A DNA stretch of 33,952 nucleotides from Burkholderiaceae bacterium (lineage in GTDB: Bacteria > Pseudomonadota > Gammaproteobacteria > Burkholderiales > Burkholderiaceae_C), in NCBI GenBank assembly GCA_019745555.1, contig JAIESX010000003.1:1-33952 (forward strand), in the 5' to 3' direction. Numbering within the stretch: the first letter of the stretch is position 1; each line of letters opens with the position of its first letter. This document shows positions 17,231-26,364 of this stretch, in pieces. A program made the position numbers and the translations under genes. A model generated the notes under the pieces. The model did no database searches, was not told the origin of the DNA, and saw only the letters and a program-made list of their open reading frames with translations.

Positions 17231-18589
17231 ATGCTGACGGTTGTTGCTTTCATCGTGGCCCTGAGCCTGCTGATCGCCATCCATGAGTATGGCCACTACC
17301 GCATGGCCGTGGCCTGTGGTGTCAAGGTGCTGCGCTTTTCCATCGGTTTCGGCCACACCTTGCTGCGCTGGCAGCCCAAGGGTTCGCCGACCGAATTCGT
17401 GTTGGCGGCGTTTCCGCTGGGCGGCTATGTACGCATGCTCGACGAGCGCGAGGGCCCGGTGGACCCGGCCGAACGTCATCTGGCCTTCAACACCCAGCCC
17501 CTGCGTTCGCGTGCGCTGATCGTGGCGGCGGGGCCGCTGGCCAATCTGCTGCTCGCGGTGCTGCTCTATGCCGCGGTCAACTGGGGCGGCGTTCAGATGG
17601 CGGCGCCCTTGCTGGCACCGCCGGCGGCGGCCTCGGTGGCCGAGCGCGCCGGTTTCACCGGCGGCGAGCGCGTGCTGCGCGCTGGCTTCGAGGGCGACAC
17701 CCCGCATGAGATCGTGGCCTTCGAGGATCTGCGCTGGCTGCTCACGCGTGCTGCGCTCGAGGGACGCGATGTGCGTCTGGTGCTCTCGGGTGAACGGGGG
17801 GGCGAGATCGAGCGGCTGCTGCCGCTGGCAGCCATGGACGCGCGTGATGCGGATGCCAGTCTGCTGGAGCGTATCGGCATCGTCGCGCCGCTGAGCCGCC
17901 CCGAGATCGGTGAGGTCATGGCCGGCGGCGCAGCCGAACGCGCGGGGCTGCGGGCCGGTGATCTGGTGCTCAGCGCCGGCGGTACGCCCATGTCAGACGG
18001 TCGCCAGCTGCGCCAGTACATCCGCGACGCGGTGCGCGACGGTCAGCCGGTGGCCTCGATGTGGCGCCTGCAACGCGAAGGCCAGGCGCTCGAGCTCGAG
18101 GTACGGCCTGAGGCAGTCCAGCAGGGTGGCTCCGTCATCGGCCGCATCGGTGCCTATGTAGGCGTGCCGCCTGAGATGGTCACCGTGCAGCATGGACCGC
18201 TGCAAGGTTTCTGGCAGGGTGTGGTCAAGACCTGGGAGGTCTCGGTGCTCACCTTGCGCACGCTGGGGCGCATGTTGGTGGGCGAGGCTTCGCTCAAGAA
18301 CCTCAGCGGTCCGTTGACGATTGCCGACTATGCGGGGCGCTCGGCCAGTCTGGGGCTGACGTCCTATCTCGTCTTTCTGGCACTGATCAGCGTGAGCCTG
18401 GGCGTGCTCAATCTGCTGCCGCTGCCCGTCCTCGATGGCGGACACCTGATGTATTATCTTTGGGAGGGTGTGACCGGCCGGCCCGTCTCGGAAGCCTGGC
18501 TGGAGCGCCTGCAACGCGCCGGTGTGGTCGTGCTGGCGCTCATGATGTCCATCGCACTCTTCAATGACGTGACCCGTCTCCTGGGCTGA
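17231..18589 (+). CDS. rseP: Site-2 intramembrane zinc metalloprotease RseP
   Basis: RseP cuts anti-sigma factor RseA within the membrane to release sigma-E, and also clears signal-peptide remnants. The 452-residue product has the zinc motif HEYGH (His18, Glu19, His22) in the first membrane helix and the third ligand Asp402 in LPLPVLDGGH near the C terminus. Between them lies a periplasmic PDZ region (about 115-300, with GERAGLRAGDL-type sequence), followed by further membrane helices. AGGAGA directly precedes the ATG at 17231. Its place just before bamA puts envelope-stress signalling next to outer-membrane protein assembly. Confidence 0.98.
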   Translation: MLTVVAFIVALSLLIAIHEYGHYRMAVACGVKVLRFSIGFGHTLLRWQPKGSPTEFVLAAFPLGGYVRMLDEREGPVDPAERHLAFNTQPLRSRALIVAAGPLANLLLAVLLYAAVNWGGVQMAAPLLAPPAAASVAERAGFTGGERVLRAGFEGDTPHEIVAFEDLRWLLTRAALEGRDVRLVLSGERGGEIERLLPLAAMDARDADASLLERIGIVAPLSRPEIGEVMAGGAAERAGLRAGDLVLSAGGTPMSDGRQLRQYIRDAVRDGQPVASMWRLQREGQALELEVRPEAVQQGGSVIGRIGAYVGVPPEMVTVQHGPLQGFWQGVVKTWEVSVLTLRTLGRMLVGEASLKNLSGPLTIADYAGRSASLGLTSYLVFLALISVSLGVLNLLPLPVLDGGHLMYYLWEGVTGRPVSEAWLERLQRAGVVVLALMMSIALFNDVTRLLG

Positions 18590-18635
18590 GCGGCGGTTCC
18601 TCCGGGCCCGGCCTAGCTGTACTTCAAGTTGATCG

Positions 18636-20927
18636 ATGCATTTCAAACGTTTTAGCCTGCGCGCCGTCTCCCTGGCGGCCGCCATGTTGCTGGCTGCGCA
18701 GGTGGCCTGGGCGGCCGACCCCTTCAAGATCCGAGATATCCAGGTCGAGGGCCTGCAGCGCGTGGAGCCCGGCACGATCTTCGCCTCGCTGCCGCTGCGC
18801 GTGGGCGACACCTACAACGACGAGAAGGGCACGGCTTCGATCCGTTCCTTGTTCGCCCTGGGCCTGTTCACCGATGTGCGGCTCGAGATCAATGGCGATG
18901 TGCTCGTGGTCGTGGTCCAGGAGCGGCCCAGCGTGGCCAGCCTGGAGTTCATCGGCACCCGCGAATTCGACAAGGATGCGCTGGCCAAGGCGCTCAAGGA
19001 CATCGGCCTGGCCGAGGGACGGCCCTTCGACAAGGCCTTGCTGGACCGTGCCGAGCAGGAGCTCAAGCGCCAGTACATCAACAAGAGCCTGTACGCCGCC
19101 GAAGTGGTGACCACGGTCACGCCCGTGGAGCGCAACCGGGTCAGTCTGGCGTTTACCGTCAGCGAGGGCGAGCCGGCCAAGATCAGCGAGATCCGCATCG
19201 TCGGCAACAAGGTGTACTCGGAATCCACCCTGCGCAACCTGTTCGAGCTCGATACCGGCAACTGGATGAGCTGGTACACCAAGTCCGACCGTTACTCGCG
19301 CGCCAAGCTCAACGCTGACCTCGAGACCCTGCGTTCCTACTACCTGGCCCGTGGTTATCTGGAGTTCCGCGTCGACTCCACCCAGGTGGCCATGTCCCCC
19401 AACAAGCAGGACATGACGATCACCGTCAATGTCACCGAGGGCGAACGCTTCGTCGTCTCGGCGGTGCGTCTGGTGGGCAACTACCTCGACCGTGACGAGG
19501 AGTTCAAGGCGCTGGTCAGCATCCGACCCGGCGAGGCCTACAACGCCGACCAGGTGGCGGCGACGGTCAAGGCCTTCACCGAGTATTTCGGCCGTTTCGG
19601 CTATGCCTTTGCCCGGGTCCAGCCCGTGCCCGAGATCGACCGCAGCACCAACCGTGTGACCCTGGTCCTGCAGGCCGAGCCTTCGCGCCGCGCCTATGTC
19701 CGGCGCGTGAACATCGCGGGCAACAACCGCACGCGAGATGAAGTGATCCGGCGCGAGTTCCGCCAGTTCGAATCGTCCTGGTACGACAGCGAGAAGATCA
19801 CCCTGTCGCGCAACCGGGTGAACCGGCTGGGCTATTTCGAACTGGTGGACGTGGATACCAGCGAGGTGCCGGGCACAGCGGACCAGGTCGACCTGAACAT
19901 GCGAGTCAAGGAACGGCCCACGGGCAGCCTGACCCTGGGCGCAGGCTTCTCCAGCAATGAAGGCCTGGGCCTGCAGTTCGGCATCAACCAGCAGAACGCC
20001 TTTGGCAGCGGTAACTCGCTGGGCATCCAGATCAACACCAGCCGGATCAACCGTGTCATCGTGCTGAGCACGACCGACCCCTATTTCACCCAGGATGGCG
20101 TGTCTCGTACCGTGGATATCTACCAGCGGGTTGCACGGCCCTACCTGAGCGTCGACAGCTACGCGCTCGAGACGACTGGTACCAGCCTGCGCTTCGGCAT
20201 CCCCGTCACCGAACGCGACACGATCTACCTCGGGGGCGGTGTCGAGCGCACCACCATCGTGCCTGGGACCTTTCTGCCCACGGTGTACCAGACCTATGCC
20301 GACCAGTTCGGCTTCACGAGCACGGCCTATCCCCTGACGGTGGGATGGGGACGCGACAACCGGGACAGTGCCCTGGTGCCGACCAGCGGCAACTTCCAGC
20401 GCCTGACGGCGGAGTGGAGTGCGGTGGGTGAGGTGCAGTACGTCCGCAGCACCTACCAGTACCAGCACTATTTCCCGCTGACCAAGCAGTACACCTTCGC
20501 CTTCAATGGCGAGTTGGGCCTGGGCAAGGCCATCGGGGAGCGGCCGTATCCGCTGTTCAAGAATTTCTACGGCGGTGGCCTGGGTTCCTTGCGCGGCTTC
20601 GAGGCCGGCAGCCTGGGGCCGCGTGATCCCGCCACGAACCTGAGCTACGGCGGTCCCAAACGCATCTTCTTCAACTTCGAGCTGCAGGCGCCGTTTCCCG
20701 GAGCGGGCAACGACCGCACCTTGCGCCTCTACAGCTTCATCGACACCGGCAACGTTTTCGGTCCGGATGAGTCCATCGACCCATCCACGTTCCGCGCCGC
20801 CGGGGGCTTGGGCATCAGCTGGATTTCCCCCATGGGCCCGCTGCGCCTGGCGTTTGCACGTCCCATACGCAAATTCGAAGGCGATAGAATGCAATTTCTG
20901 CAATTCCAGATTGGGACCTCATTCTGA
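18636..20927 (+). CDS. bamA: Outer membrane protein assembly factor BamA
   Basis: BamA is the essential Omp85 protein that folds beta-barrels into the outer membrane. The 763-residue product has a signal peptide (cleavage near residue 26, AWA), five periplasmic POTRA domains (about 28-430) and a 16-strand C-terminal barrel ending in Phe. The conserved loop-6 motif appears as LRGF (Arg653) instead of the commoner VRGF. The start at 18636 has a weak ribosome-binding site, but the signal peptide begins there. Its TGA overlaps the ompH ATG as TGATG (20925-20929), so the chaperone that delivers its substrates is translated in step with it. Confidence 0.99.
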   Translation: MHFKRFSLRAVSLAAAMLLAAQVAWAADPFKIRDIQVEGLQRVEPGTIFASLPLRVGDTYNDEKGTASIRSLFALGLFTDVRLEINGDVLVVVVQERPSVASLEFIGTREFDKDALAKALKDIGLAEGRPFDKALLDRAEQELKRQYINKSLYAAEVVTTVTPVERNRVSLAFTVSEGEPAKISEIRIVGNKVYSESTLRNLFELDTGNWMSWYTKSDRYSRAKLNADLETLRSYYLARGYLEFRVDSTQVAMSPNKQDMTITVNVTEGERFVVSAVRLVGNYLDRDEEFKALVSIRPGEAYNADQVAATVKAFTEYFGRFGYAFARVQPVPEIDRSTNRVTLVLQAEPSRRAYVRRVNIAGNNRTRDEVIRREFRQFESSWYDSEKITLSRNRVNRLGYFELVDVDTSEVPGTADQVDLNMRVKERPTGSLTLGAGFSSNEGLGLQFGINQQNAFGSGNSLGIQINTSRINRVIVLSTTDPYFTQDGVSRTVDIYQRVARPYLSVDSYALETTGTSLRFGIPVTERDTIYLGGGVERTTIVPGTFLPTVYQTYADQFGFTSTAYPLTVGWGRDNRDSALVPTSGNFQRLTAEWSAVGEVQYVRSTYQYQHYFPLTKQYTFAFNGELGLGKAIGERPYPLFKNFYGGGLGSLRGFEAGSLGPRDPATNLSYGGPKRIFFNFELQAPFPGAGNDRTLRLYSFIDTGNVFGPDESIDPSTFRAAGGLGISWISPMGPLRLAFARPIRKFEGDRMQFLQFQIGTSF

Positions 20928-21442
20928 TGAAGTACATCACCCGACCTGCCATCCTTCTGCTGGGCCTGAGCATGCTGGCCATGCCGGCACTGGCCCAGGA
21001 GTTCCGGCTGGGCTTCGTCAGCCTGGACCGCATCATCAAGGAAGCGGTGCCGGCCAAGAACGCGCAGGCCAAGCTGGAGCAGGAGTTTTCCAAGCGCGAA
21101 AAGGATCTCCAGTCACTGGGCGCGACCCTCAAGAGCCAGGCCGAGCAGCTGGAGCGCGAGGCGCCCACCCTGTCGGAAAGCCAGCGCGCCAACCGCCAGA
21201 AGCAGCTGATCGAGCTGGACCGCGATTTCCAGCGCAAGCGTCGCGAGTTTCAGGAAGACCTCAACACGCGTCGCAACGAGGAGCTGCAGCAGGTCTTCGA
21301 GCGCGCCAACCGTGTGGTCAAGCAGGTGGCGGATTCGGAGAAGTACGACCTGATCCTGCAGGAGGCGGTCTACGTCAATCCCAAGCATGACATCACCGAC
21401 AAGGTGATCCGTGCCCTCAACGCCAGTAGCGCGGGCAGGTAA
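20927..21442 (+). CDS. skp: Periplasmic chaperone OmpH/Skp family
   Basis: Skp (OmpH) is a trimeric periplasmic holdase that carries unfolded outer-membrane proteins to BamA. The 171-residue product has a signal peptide with predicted cleavage after ALA at residue 23. A short beta segment ([11 protein letters not shown]) follows, then a long charged alpha-helical stretch (about 45-130, rich in K, E, Q and R) that forms the tentacles. The C terminus returns to the core with [11 protein letters not shown]. It begins inside the bamA stop codon and precedes lpxD by 29 bp, the standard order. Confidence 0.96.
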   Translation: MKYITRPAILLLGLSMLAMPALAQEFRLGFVSLDRIIKEAVPAKNAQAKLEQEFSKREKDLQSLGATLKSQAEQLEREAPTLSESQRANRQKQLIELDRDFQRKRREFQEDLNTRRNEELQQVFERANRVVKQVADSEKYDLILQEAVYVNPKHDITDKVIRALNASSAGR

Positions 21443-21471
21443 GACGGCCGCTGGGACGGGCCGCGTGTCGT

Positions 21472-22449
21472 ATGCGTCTAGGCAGCATCATCGAGCAGCT
21501 CGGCGGCGAGCTGCTGGGCGATCCCGAACTTGAGATCCGTGCCCTCGCACCGCTGGATTCGGCGGACGCGCAGGCGCTGAGTTTCCTCAGCAATCCCAAG
21601 TACCAGCAGCAGCTGGTCACCACGAAGGCCGGTTGCGTCATTGTCGCGCCCGCCCTCAGGGAAGTCGCGCAGGCGCGTGGCGCCTGCATCGTCGTCGACA
21701 ACCCCTACCTTTACTTCGCCCGTGTCACGCAGCTCTGGCAGCGCAGCCGCCAGCAGTCGGCCGGCCCGCGCATCCATCCGAGCGCGGTCATCGACCCGTC
21801 GGCCGAGGTCGATGCCACAGCCCGGATCGGGCCGCTGTGCGTGGTGGAACGTGGCGCCAAGATCGGCGCCGGCACGGTGCTCAAGTCCCGCGTCACGGTC
21901 GGCGAGGACTGCGTGATCGGTGCACGCTGCATCCTGCACCCAGGCGTGGTCATCGGTGCCGACGGTTTCGGCTTTGCCAAGGATGGCGAGCGCTGGGAAA
22001 AGATCGAGCAGCTGGGTTCGGTGCGTATCGGTGACGACGTCGAGATCGGCGCCAACACCTGTATCGACCGAGGTGCGCTCAGCGATACGGTGATCGAGGA
22101 CGGCGTCAAGCTCGACAACCTGATCCAGATCGGGCACAACGTGCGCGTGGGCCGCAACACGGCCATGGCCGGTTGCGTGGGCGTAGCCGGCAGTGCCACC
22201 ATCGGCGCCAACTGCACCATCGGGGGCAGCGCGGGCGTGCTTGGCCATCTGACGATCGCCGACAACGTTCATGTGTCCTCGTTCTCGCTGGTTACGCGCT
22301 CGCTGACCAAGCCGGGCCACTACACCGGCTTCTACCCGCTGGACGACAATGCGGCCTGGGAAAAGAATGCCGCCACGCTCAAGCAGCTCTCCACCTTGCG
22401 TGAGCGCCTGCGCGGGCTGGAGAAGGAACTCAAGGAAAGCAAGAAATGA
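21472..22449 (+). CDS. lpxD: UDP-3-O-(3-hydroxyacyl)glucosamine N-acyltransferase
   Basis: LpxD adds the second 3-hydroxyacyl chain (N-linked) in lipid A synthesis. The 325-residue product has an N-terminal uridine-binding domain (1-100, ending with NPYLYFARV) and then a left-handed beta-helix of hexapeptide repeats (for example ARIGPL, AKIGAG, VTVGED, VRIGDD). The catalytic base is His222 in QIGHNV. A C-terminal helix closes the trimer ([18 protein letters not shown]). The ATG at 21472 is used, with no strong Shine-Dalgarno. The stop overlaps fabZ by 4 bp as ATGA. Confidence 0.98.
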   Translation: MRLGSIIEQLGGELLGDPELEIRALAPLDSADAQALSFLSNPKYQQQLVTTKAGCVIVAPALREVAQARGACIVVDNPYLYFARVTQLWQRSRQQSAGPRIHPSAVIDPSAEVDATARIGPLCVVERGAKIGAGTVLKSRVTVGEDCVIGARCILHPGVVIGADGFGFAKDGERWEKIEQLGSVRIGDDVEIGANTCIDRGALSDTVIEDGVKLDNLIQIGHNVRVGRNTAMAGCVGVAGSATIGANCTIGGSAGVLGHLTIADNVHVSSFSLVTRSLTKPGHYTGFYPLDDNAAWEKNAATLKQLSTLRERLRGLEKELKESKK

Positions 22450-22892
22450 CAACAATGGACATTCACAAGATCCTCAAGATGCTGCCGCATCGCTACCCCA
22501 TCCTGCTCGTGGACCGCGTGCTGGAGGTGGAGAGGGGCAAGCGCATCAAGGCCATCAAGAACGTGACCATCAACGAGGACTTCTTCAACGGCCACTTCCC
22601 GCATCGCCCCGTCATGCCCGGCGTGCTCATGCTGGAAGCCCTGGCGCAGACGGCGGCCCTGCTGTCCTTCGAGACCCTGGGCGAGACCCCGGACGAGAAC
22701 ACGGTCTACTACTTTGCCGGCATTGACGGTGCGCGTTTCAAGCGGCCTGTGGAGCCGGGCGACCAGCTGATCCTGGAGGTGGAGCTCGAGCGCATGAAGG
22801 CCGGCATCTTCAAGTTCAAGGCCTGGGCCAGCGTGGGCGAGGAGCGCGCGGTGGAAGCCGAGCTCATGTGCACCATGCGCAAGGTTGCCTGA
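22446..22892 (+). CDS. fabZ: 3-hydroxyacyl-[acyl-carrier-protein] dehydratase FabZ
   Basis: FabZ dehydrates 3-hydroxyacyl-ACP in fatty acid elongation and so competes with LpxA/LpxD for the same substrate. The 148-residue hotdog-fold protein carries [13 protein letters not shown], then [20 protein letters not shown] with catalytic His50 and Glu64, and [22 protein letters not shown] 22446 overlaps the lpxD stop and has AAGGAA 8 bases upstream. An alternative ATG at 22455 would remove three residues but has no ribosome-binding site at a good distance. Its placement between lpxD and lpxA balances fatty acid and lipid A synthesis. Confidence 0.98.
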   Translation: MTTMDIHKILKMLPHRYPILLVDRVLEVERGKRIKAIKNVTINEDFFNGHFPHRPVMPGVLMLEALAQTAALLSFETLGETPDENTVYYFAGIDGARFKRPVEPGDQLILEVELERMKAGIFKFKAWASVGEERAVEAELMCTMRKVA

Positions 22893-22901
22893 GGACGGCC
22901 C

Positions 22902-23696
22902 GTGGCGCAGATCCATCCGACCGCCCTCGTCGATCCCCGGGCCGAACTCGACAGCACGGTCGAGGTTGGCCCCTACACCCTGATCGGCCCCCATGTGAAG
23001 ATCGGGGCCGGGACGCGCATCGCCTCGCATTGCGTGATCGAAGGCCATACCACCATCGGCCGCGACAACCGGGTGTTCCAGTTCGTGTCCCTGGGCTCGG
23101 ACAACCAGGACCGCAAGTACAAGGGCGAGCCCTGCGAACTCATCATCGGCGACCGCAACACCATCCGCGAGTACAGCACCTACCACATCGGTACGGTGCA
23201 GGGTGGTGGCCTGACCCGCCTGGGCAGCGACAACTGGCTCATGGCCTATACCCATCTCGCGCATGACTGCCTGGTCGGCAACCACTGCATCTTCGCCAAC
23301 AATGCCCAGCTTGCGGGTCATGTCGTCGTAGGCGACTGGGTCATCCTGGGCGGCTTCACCGTCGTGCACCAGTTCGTGCGCATCGGCTCGCACAGCATGA
23401 GCGCCATGTGCTCCGTGCTGTTCGGCGACTTGCCGCCCTTCGTGATGTGCCAGGGCCAGCCGGCCGAGGCGCGCTCCATGAACTTCGAGGGCCTGCGCCG
23501 CCGCGGCTTCAGTCCCGAGCGCATCAGCGCTGTCAAGGCCATGCACAAGGCCTTGTACCGTGATGGCCTGACCATGGAACAGTCGCAAGCGCAGATCGCC
23601 GCGCTCACCCAGCGCTACCCCGATGCCGCGCCCGACGTGACCCTGATGATGGACTTCCTGTCCCAGACCACGCCGCAACGCGGCATCATCCGCTGA
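22902..23696 (+). CDS. lpxA: UDP-N-acetylglucosamine acyltransferase LpxA
   Basis: LpxA transfers a 3-hydroxyacyl chain from ACP to the 3-OH of UDP-GlcNAc, the first step of lipid A synthesis. The 264-residue product is a hexapeptide-repeat beta-helix (VEVGPY, VKIGAG, TTIGRD) with catalytic His121 in THLAHDC, equivalent to E. coli His125. The C-terminal helical domain contains NFEGLRRRGFS and ends in RGIIR. The start is GTG at 22902, with TGAGGA overlapping the fabZ stop. The residue aligned with the E. coli hydrocarbon-ruler Gly173 is Met169, as in Pseudomonas aeruginosa, which predicts a C10 rather than a C14 chain. Confidence 0.98.
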   Translation: MAQIHPTALVDPRAELDSTVEVGPYTLIGPHVKIGAGTRIASHCVIEGHTTIGRDNRVFQFVSLGSDNQDRKYKGEPCELIIGDRNTIREYSTYHIGTVQGGGLTRLGSDNWLMAYTHLAHDCLVGNHCIFANNAQLAGHVVVGDWVILGGFTVVHQFVRIGSHSMSAMCSVLFGDLPPFVMCQGQPAEARSMNFEGLRRRGFSPERISAVKAMHKALYRDGLTMEQSQAQIAALTQRYPDAAPDVTLMMDFLSQTTPQRGIIR

Positions 23697-23702
23697 TCGA
23701 CC

Positions 23703-24842
23703 ATGAGTTCACCCCGCGTGGCCTTGGTTGCCGGGGAGACCTCCGGTGACCTGCTGGCCGGTCTGTTGCTCGACGGTCTGAAGGCGCGCTGGCCCGAGGT
23801 TCAGACTCTGGGCATCGGCGGTGCGCAGATGGTGCGTCGCGGCTTCGAGGCCTGGTGGCCCAGCGACAAGCTGGCCGTGCGCGGCTATGTCGAGGTGCTG
23901 CGCCATTACCGCGAGATCGTCGGCATCCGCGAGCAGCTGAAAGCACGCCTGTTGCAGGACCGGCCCGATGTCTTCATCGGTGTGGATGCACCCGATTTCA
24001 ACCTGGACCTGGAGCGCGACCTCAAGGCTGCCGGCGTGAAGACGGCACATTTCGTCTGCCCCTCGATCTGGGCCTGGCGGCCCGAGCGTGTGCACAAGAT
24101 CAAGGCCAGTGTGGACCATGTGCTCTGCATCTTCCCTTTCGAGGTGGAACTGCTGGCCCGGCACGGCATCGCTGCCACCTATGTCGGTCATCCCCTGGCC
24201 AATGTGATCCCCATGGAGCCGGACCGGGCCGCAGCACGTGCCGCGCTCGGCCTGCCGCAGCAGGCGCCGGTCGTCGCTATCCTGCCCGGAAGTCGTGGCT
24301 CGGAAGTCAAATACCTGGCCGAGCGTTTTTTTCGGGCCGCTGCGCTGATGCGGAGACAGCGACCGGACGTGAAATTCATCGTCCCGGCGATCCCGCGCTT
24401 GCGTGCAGCCATCGAACACGCGGCCCGTGCCGCCGGCATGCTGGAACACCTGCACATCGTCGACGGTCAGTCGCACGCTGTGCTGACCGCCTGTGACGTG
24501 ACGCTGATCGCCAGCGGAACGGCCACGCTGGAGGCTGCACTCTTCAAGCGTCCCATGGTCATCGCCTACAACATGAACTGGCTGAGCTACCAGCTCATGA
24601 AGCGCAAGCACCTGCAGCCCTGGATCGGCCTGCCCAATATCCTCTGCCGCGACTTCGTCGTGCCCGAACTGGTCCAGCACGCCGCCACACCCGAGGCCCT
24701 GGCGGCGGCCACACTGCAATGGCTGGAGGATCCCCGCCGTGTGGCGACCCTCGAACAAACCTTCACCGCCTTGCACACCGAGCTGCAGCGCGATACCCCC
24801 AAGCTGTCCGCCGATGCGATCGCGCAAGTTCTTGCAGGCTGA
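23703..24842 (+). CDS. lpxB: Lipid-A-disaccharide synthase
   Basis: LpxB is a family GT19 glycosyltransferase that joins UDP-diacylglucosamine and lipid X into the beta-1',6 tetraacyl disaccharide at the inner membrane. The 379-residue product has the family motifs AGETSGD (residues 11-17), [40 protein letters not shown] and [13 protein letters not shown]. It starts 6 bp after lpxA without a strong ribosome-binding site, consistent with coupling. It completes the lpxD-fabZ-lpxA-lpxB set. The later genes lpxC, lpxH and lpxK are not in the window. Confidence 0.98.
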   Translation: MSSPRVALVAGETSGDLLAGLLLDGLKARWPEVQTLGIGGAQMVRRGFEAWWPSDKLAVRGYVEVLRHYREIVGIREQLKARLLQDRPDVFIGVDAPDFNLDLERDLKAAGVKTAHFVCPSIWAWRPERVHKIKASVDHVLCIFPFEVELLARHGIAATYVGHPLANVIPMEPDRAAARAALGLPQQAPVVAILPGSRGSEVKYLAERFFRAAALMRRQRPDVKFIVPAIPRLRAAIEHAARAAGMLEHLHIVDGQSHAVLTACDVTLIASGTATLEAALFKRPMVIAYNMNWLSYQLMKRKHLQPWIGLPNILCRDFVVPELVQHAATPEALAAATLQWLEDPRRVATLEQTFTALHTELQRDTPKLSADAIAQVLAG

Positions 24843-24855
24843 ACAGGCCGCCCTC

Positions 24856-25431
24856 ATGTGGGACACCCCGGGTCTGATCGCCGGGGTGGACGAGGCCGGG
24901 CGTGGTCCGCTGGCCGGACCGGTGGTGGCCGCGGCCGTGATCCTTGACGACCTCCACCCCATCGCTGGCCTGGCCGACTCCAAGAAGCTCACGGCCGTGC
25001 GGCGCGAGAAGCTCTACGACGAGATCCGTGCCAAGGCCCTGTGCTGTTCCATCGCCGAGGCCAGCGTGGAGGAGATCGACACGCTCAACATTCTGCAGGC
25101 CACGATGCTGGCCATGCGCAGGGCGGTCGAGGGCCTGCGCCTCAAGCCCGCCAAGGTGCTGGTCGACGGCAACCGCCTGCCTGTCCTTGATGTGCTGGCG
25201 GAGGCCATCGTCAAGGGCGATGCCAAGGTGCCGGCGATCTCGGCCGCCTCCATCCTGGCCAAGGTGCACCGCGACCGCTGGTGCGCGGACTATGACCGAG
25301 AGTTCCCCCAGTACGGCTTCGCGGGGCACAAGGGCTATGGCACGGCCGAGCATATGGCGGCCCTGCGTGAGCACGGCGCCTGTCCGCAGCATCGCAAGAG
25401 TTTCGCGCCGGTGGCGGAGGTTCTGAAATGA
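24856..25431 (+). CDS. rnhB: Ribonuclease HII
   Basis: RNase HII cuts RNA in RNA/DNA hybrids and starts removal of single ribonucleotides from DNA. From the ATG at 24856 the product has 191 residues with [14 protein letters not shown] at 10-23 (catalytic Asp12, Glu13), [21 protein letters not shown] and HKGYGT. An alternative in-frame ATG at 24814 adds 14 residues and overlaps the end of lpxB by 29 bp. Some relatives do carry a short N-terminal extension, so that start is possible. Neither has a convincing Shine-Dalgarno. The stop overlaps the next gene as ATGA (25428-25431). Confidence 0.95.
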   Translation: MWDTPGLIAGVDEAGRGPLAGPVVAAAVILDDLHPIAGLADSKKLTAVRREKLYDEIRAKALCCSIAEASVEEIDTLNILQATMLAMRRAVEGLRLKPAKVLVDGNRLPVLDVLAEAIVKGDAKVPAISAASILAKVHRDRWCADYDREFPQYGFAGHKGYGTAEHMAALREHGACPQHRKSFAPVAEVLK

Positions 25432-26195
25432 CCTCGCCCCAGCTCATCACGGCCCGCGACAACCCGCTGCTCAAGGAACTGCGCAAGCTCATCCAGGACG
25501 GCTCGGCCTACCGCAAGCTCGGGCGCTGCTGGATCGAGGGCGACCACCTGGCCCGCGCGGCCCTGCTGCGTGGGCTGCGCCCGGCCGTGGCCGTGCTGGC
25601 TGAATCGGCCTGGGCTGCGCTGGGCGGCGAGTTCGGCGCTGTGGCCCGCAAGACCGTGCTCTTGCCCGACGCGCTCTTTGACGGCATCAGCGGTCTGGAG
25701 TCGCCCGCGCGGCTGGGCCTCGTGCTCGATCTGCCTGCCGCGGCGGCCGTGCAGCCAGGAAATGCGGCCGTCGTTCTCGACCGGGTGCAGGACGCCGGCA
25801 ACGTCGGGTCCATCCTGCGTAGCGCAGCGGCCTTCGGTTTCAGGCAGGTCATCGCGCTCAAGGGCACGGCCGCGCTCTGGTCGCCCAAGGTGCTGCGTGC
25901 GGGCATGGGGGCGCATTTCGCCCTGCATCTCGTGGAGGGCGTGGAGGCCGATGCTCTGGAGGGACTGGGACTGCCTCTGCTTGTGACCAGCTCGCATCAA
26001 GGGGAGTTGCTGCACCGCGCCCGACTGCCCTGGCCCTGTGCGTGGGTTCTGGGCCACGAAGGGCAGGGCGTGGGCTCCGAACTCATGGGACGCGCCGCGC
26101 TGTCAGTACGCATCGCACAGCCCGGGGGCGAAGAGTCGCTCAACGTCGCGGCAGCCGCGGCCATCTGCTTGCACGCCAGCGCTGCGGCGCGATGA
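25428..26195 (+). CDS. TrmH/SpoU-family RNA 2'-O-ribose methyltransferase
   Basis: The 255-residue protein is a SPOUT-fold methyltransferase that uses S-adenosylmethionine to methylate a ribose 2'-OH in rRNA or tRNA. An N-terminal substrate-binding domain ([16 protein letters not shown], about 1-100) is followed by the three knot motifs: [14 protein letters not shown] at 118-131, GHEGQGV at 209-215, and GGEESLNV at 233-240. It resembles RlmB/TsnR-type enzymes, but the target nucleotide cannot be read from sequence. It is translationally coupled to rnhB by an ATGA overlap. The 169 bp that follow contain the carA promoter. Confidence 0.92.
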   Translation: MTSPQLITARDNPLLKELRKLIQDGSAYRKLGRCWIEGDHLARAALLRGLRPAVAVLAESAWAALGGEFGAVARKTVLLPDALFDGISGLESPARLGLVLDLPAAAAVQPGNAAVVLDRVQDAGNVGSILRSAAAFGFRQVIALKGTAALWSPKVLRAGMGAHFALHLVEGVEADALEGLGLPLLVTSSHQGELLHRARLPWPCAWVLGHEGQGVGSELMGRAALSVRIAQPGGEESLNVAAAAAICLHASAAAR

Positions 26196-26213
26196 GGGCG
26201 GACCCCGTGCGCC

Positions 26214-26239
26214 GAGGGTAATCCCTCATCAGCTATAAT
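26214..26239 (+). promoter_or_regulatory. carA promoter with an inverted repeat over the -35 region
   Basis: A perfect -10 TATAAT lies at 26234-26239, predicting a start near 26246 and a 5' leader of about 120 bases. No TTGACA-like hexamer is present at 16-18 bp. The -35 position is instead covered by a perfect inverted repeat GAGGG-TAAT-CCCTC (26214-26227). The AATCCCTC half is repeated at 26288-26295 in the leader. The arrangement suggests an activator- or repressor-controlled promoter, which would fit pyrimidine/arginine control of carAB, but no known operator was recognised. Confidence 0.6.
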
Positions 26240-26364
26240 CTCCGACTGTTCAGAAATCCAGCCGCCCCAGCGCATTTCCGTCCGAACAATCCCTCTCAAA
26301 AGCAGCAGTCAGGACCCGTTTCCTGTGGAATGCGTGGGCGCGCCCGTAACCAACGGAGTACCCA

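Noticed and set aside
18624..20903. 759-residue open frame antisense to bamA, and a similar 785-residue frame antisense to carB (27541-29898)
   Set aside because: Both are antisense shadows produced by strong third-position GC bias in the real genes. Composition is repetitive and no motif is present.
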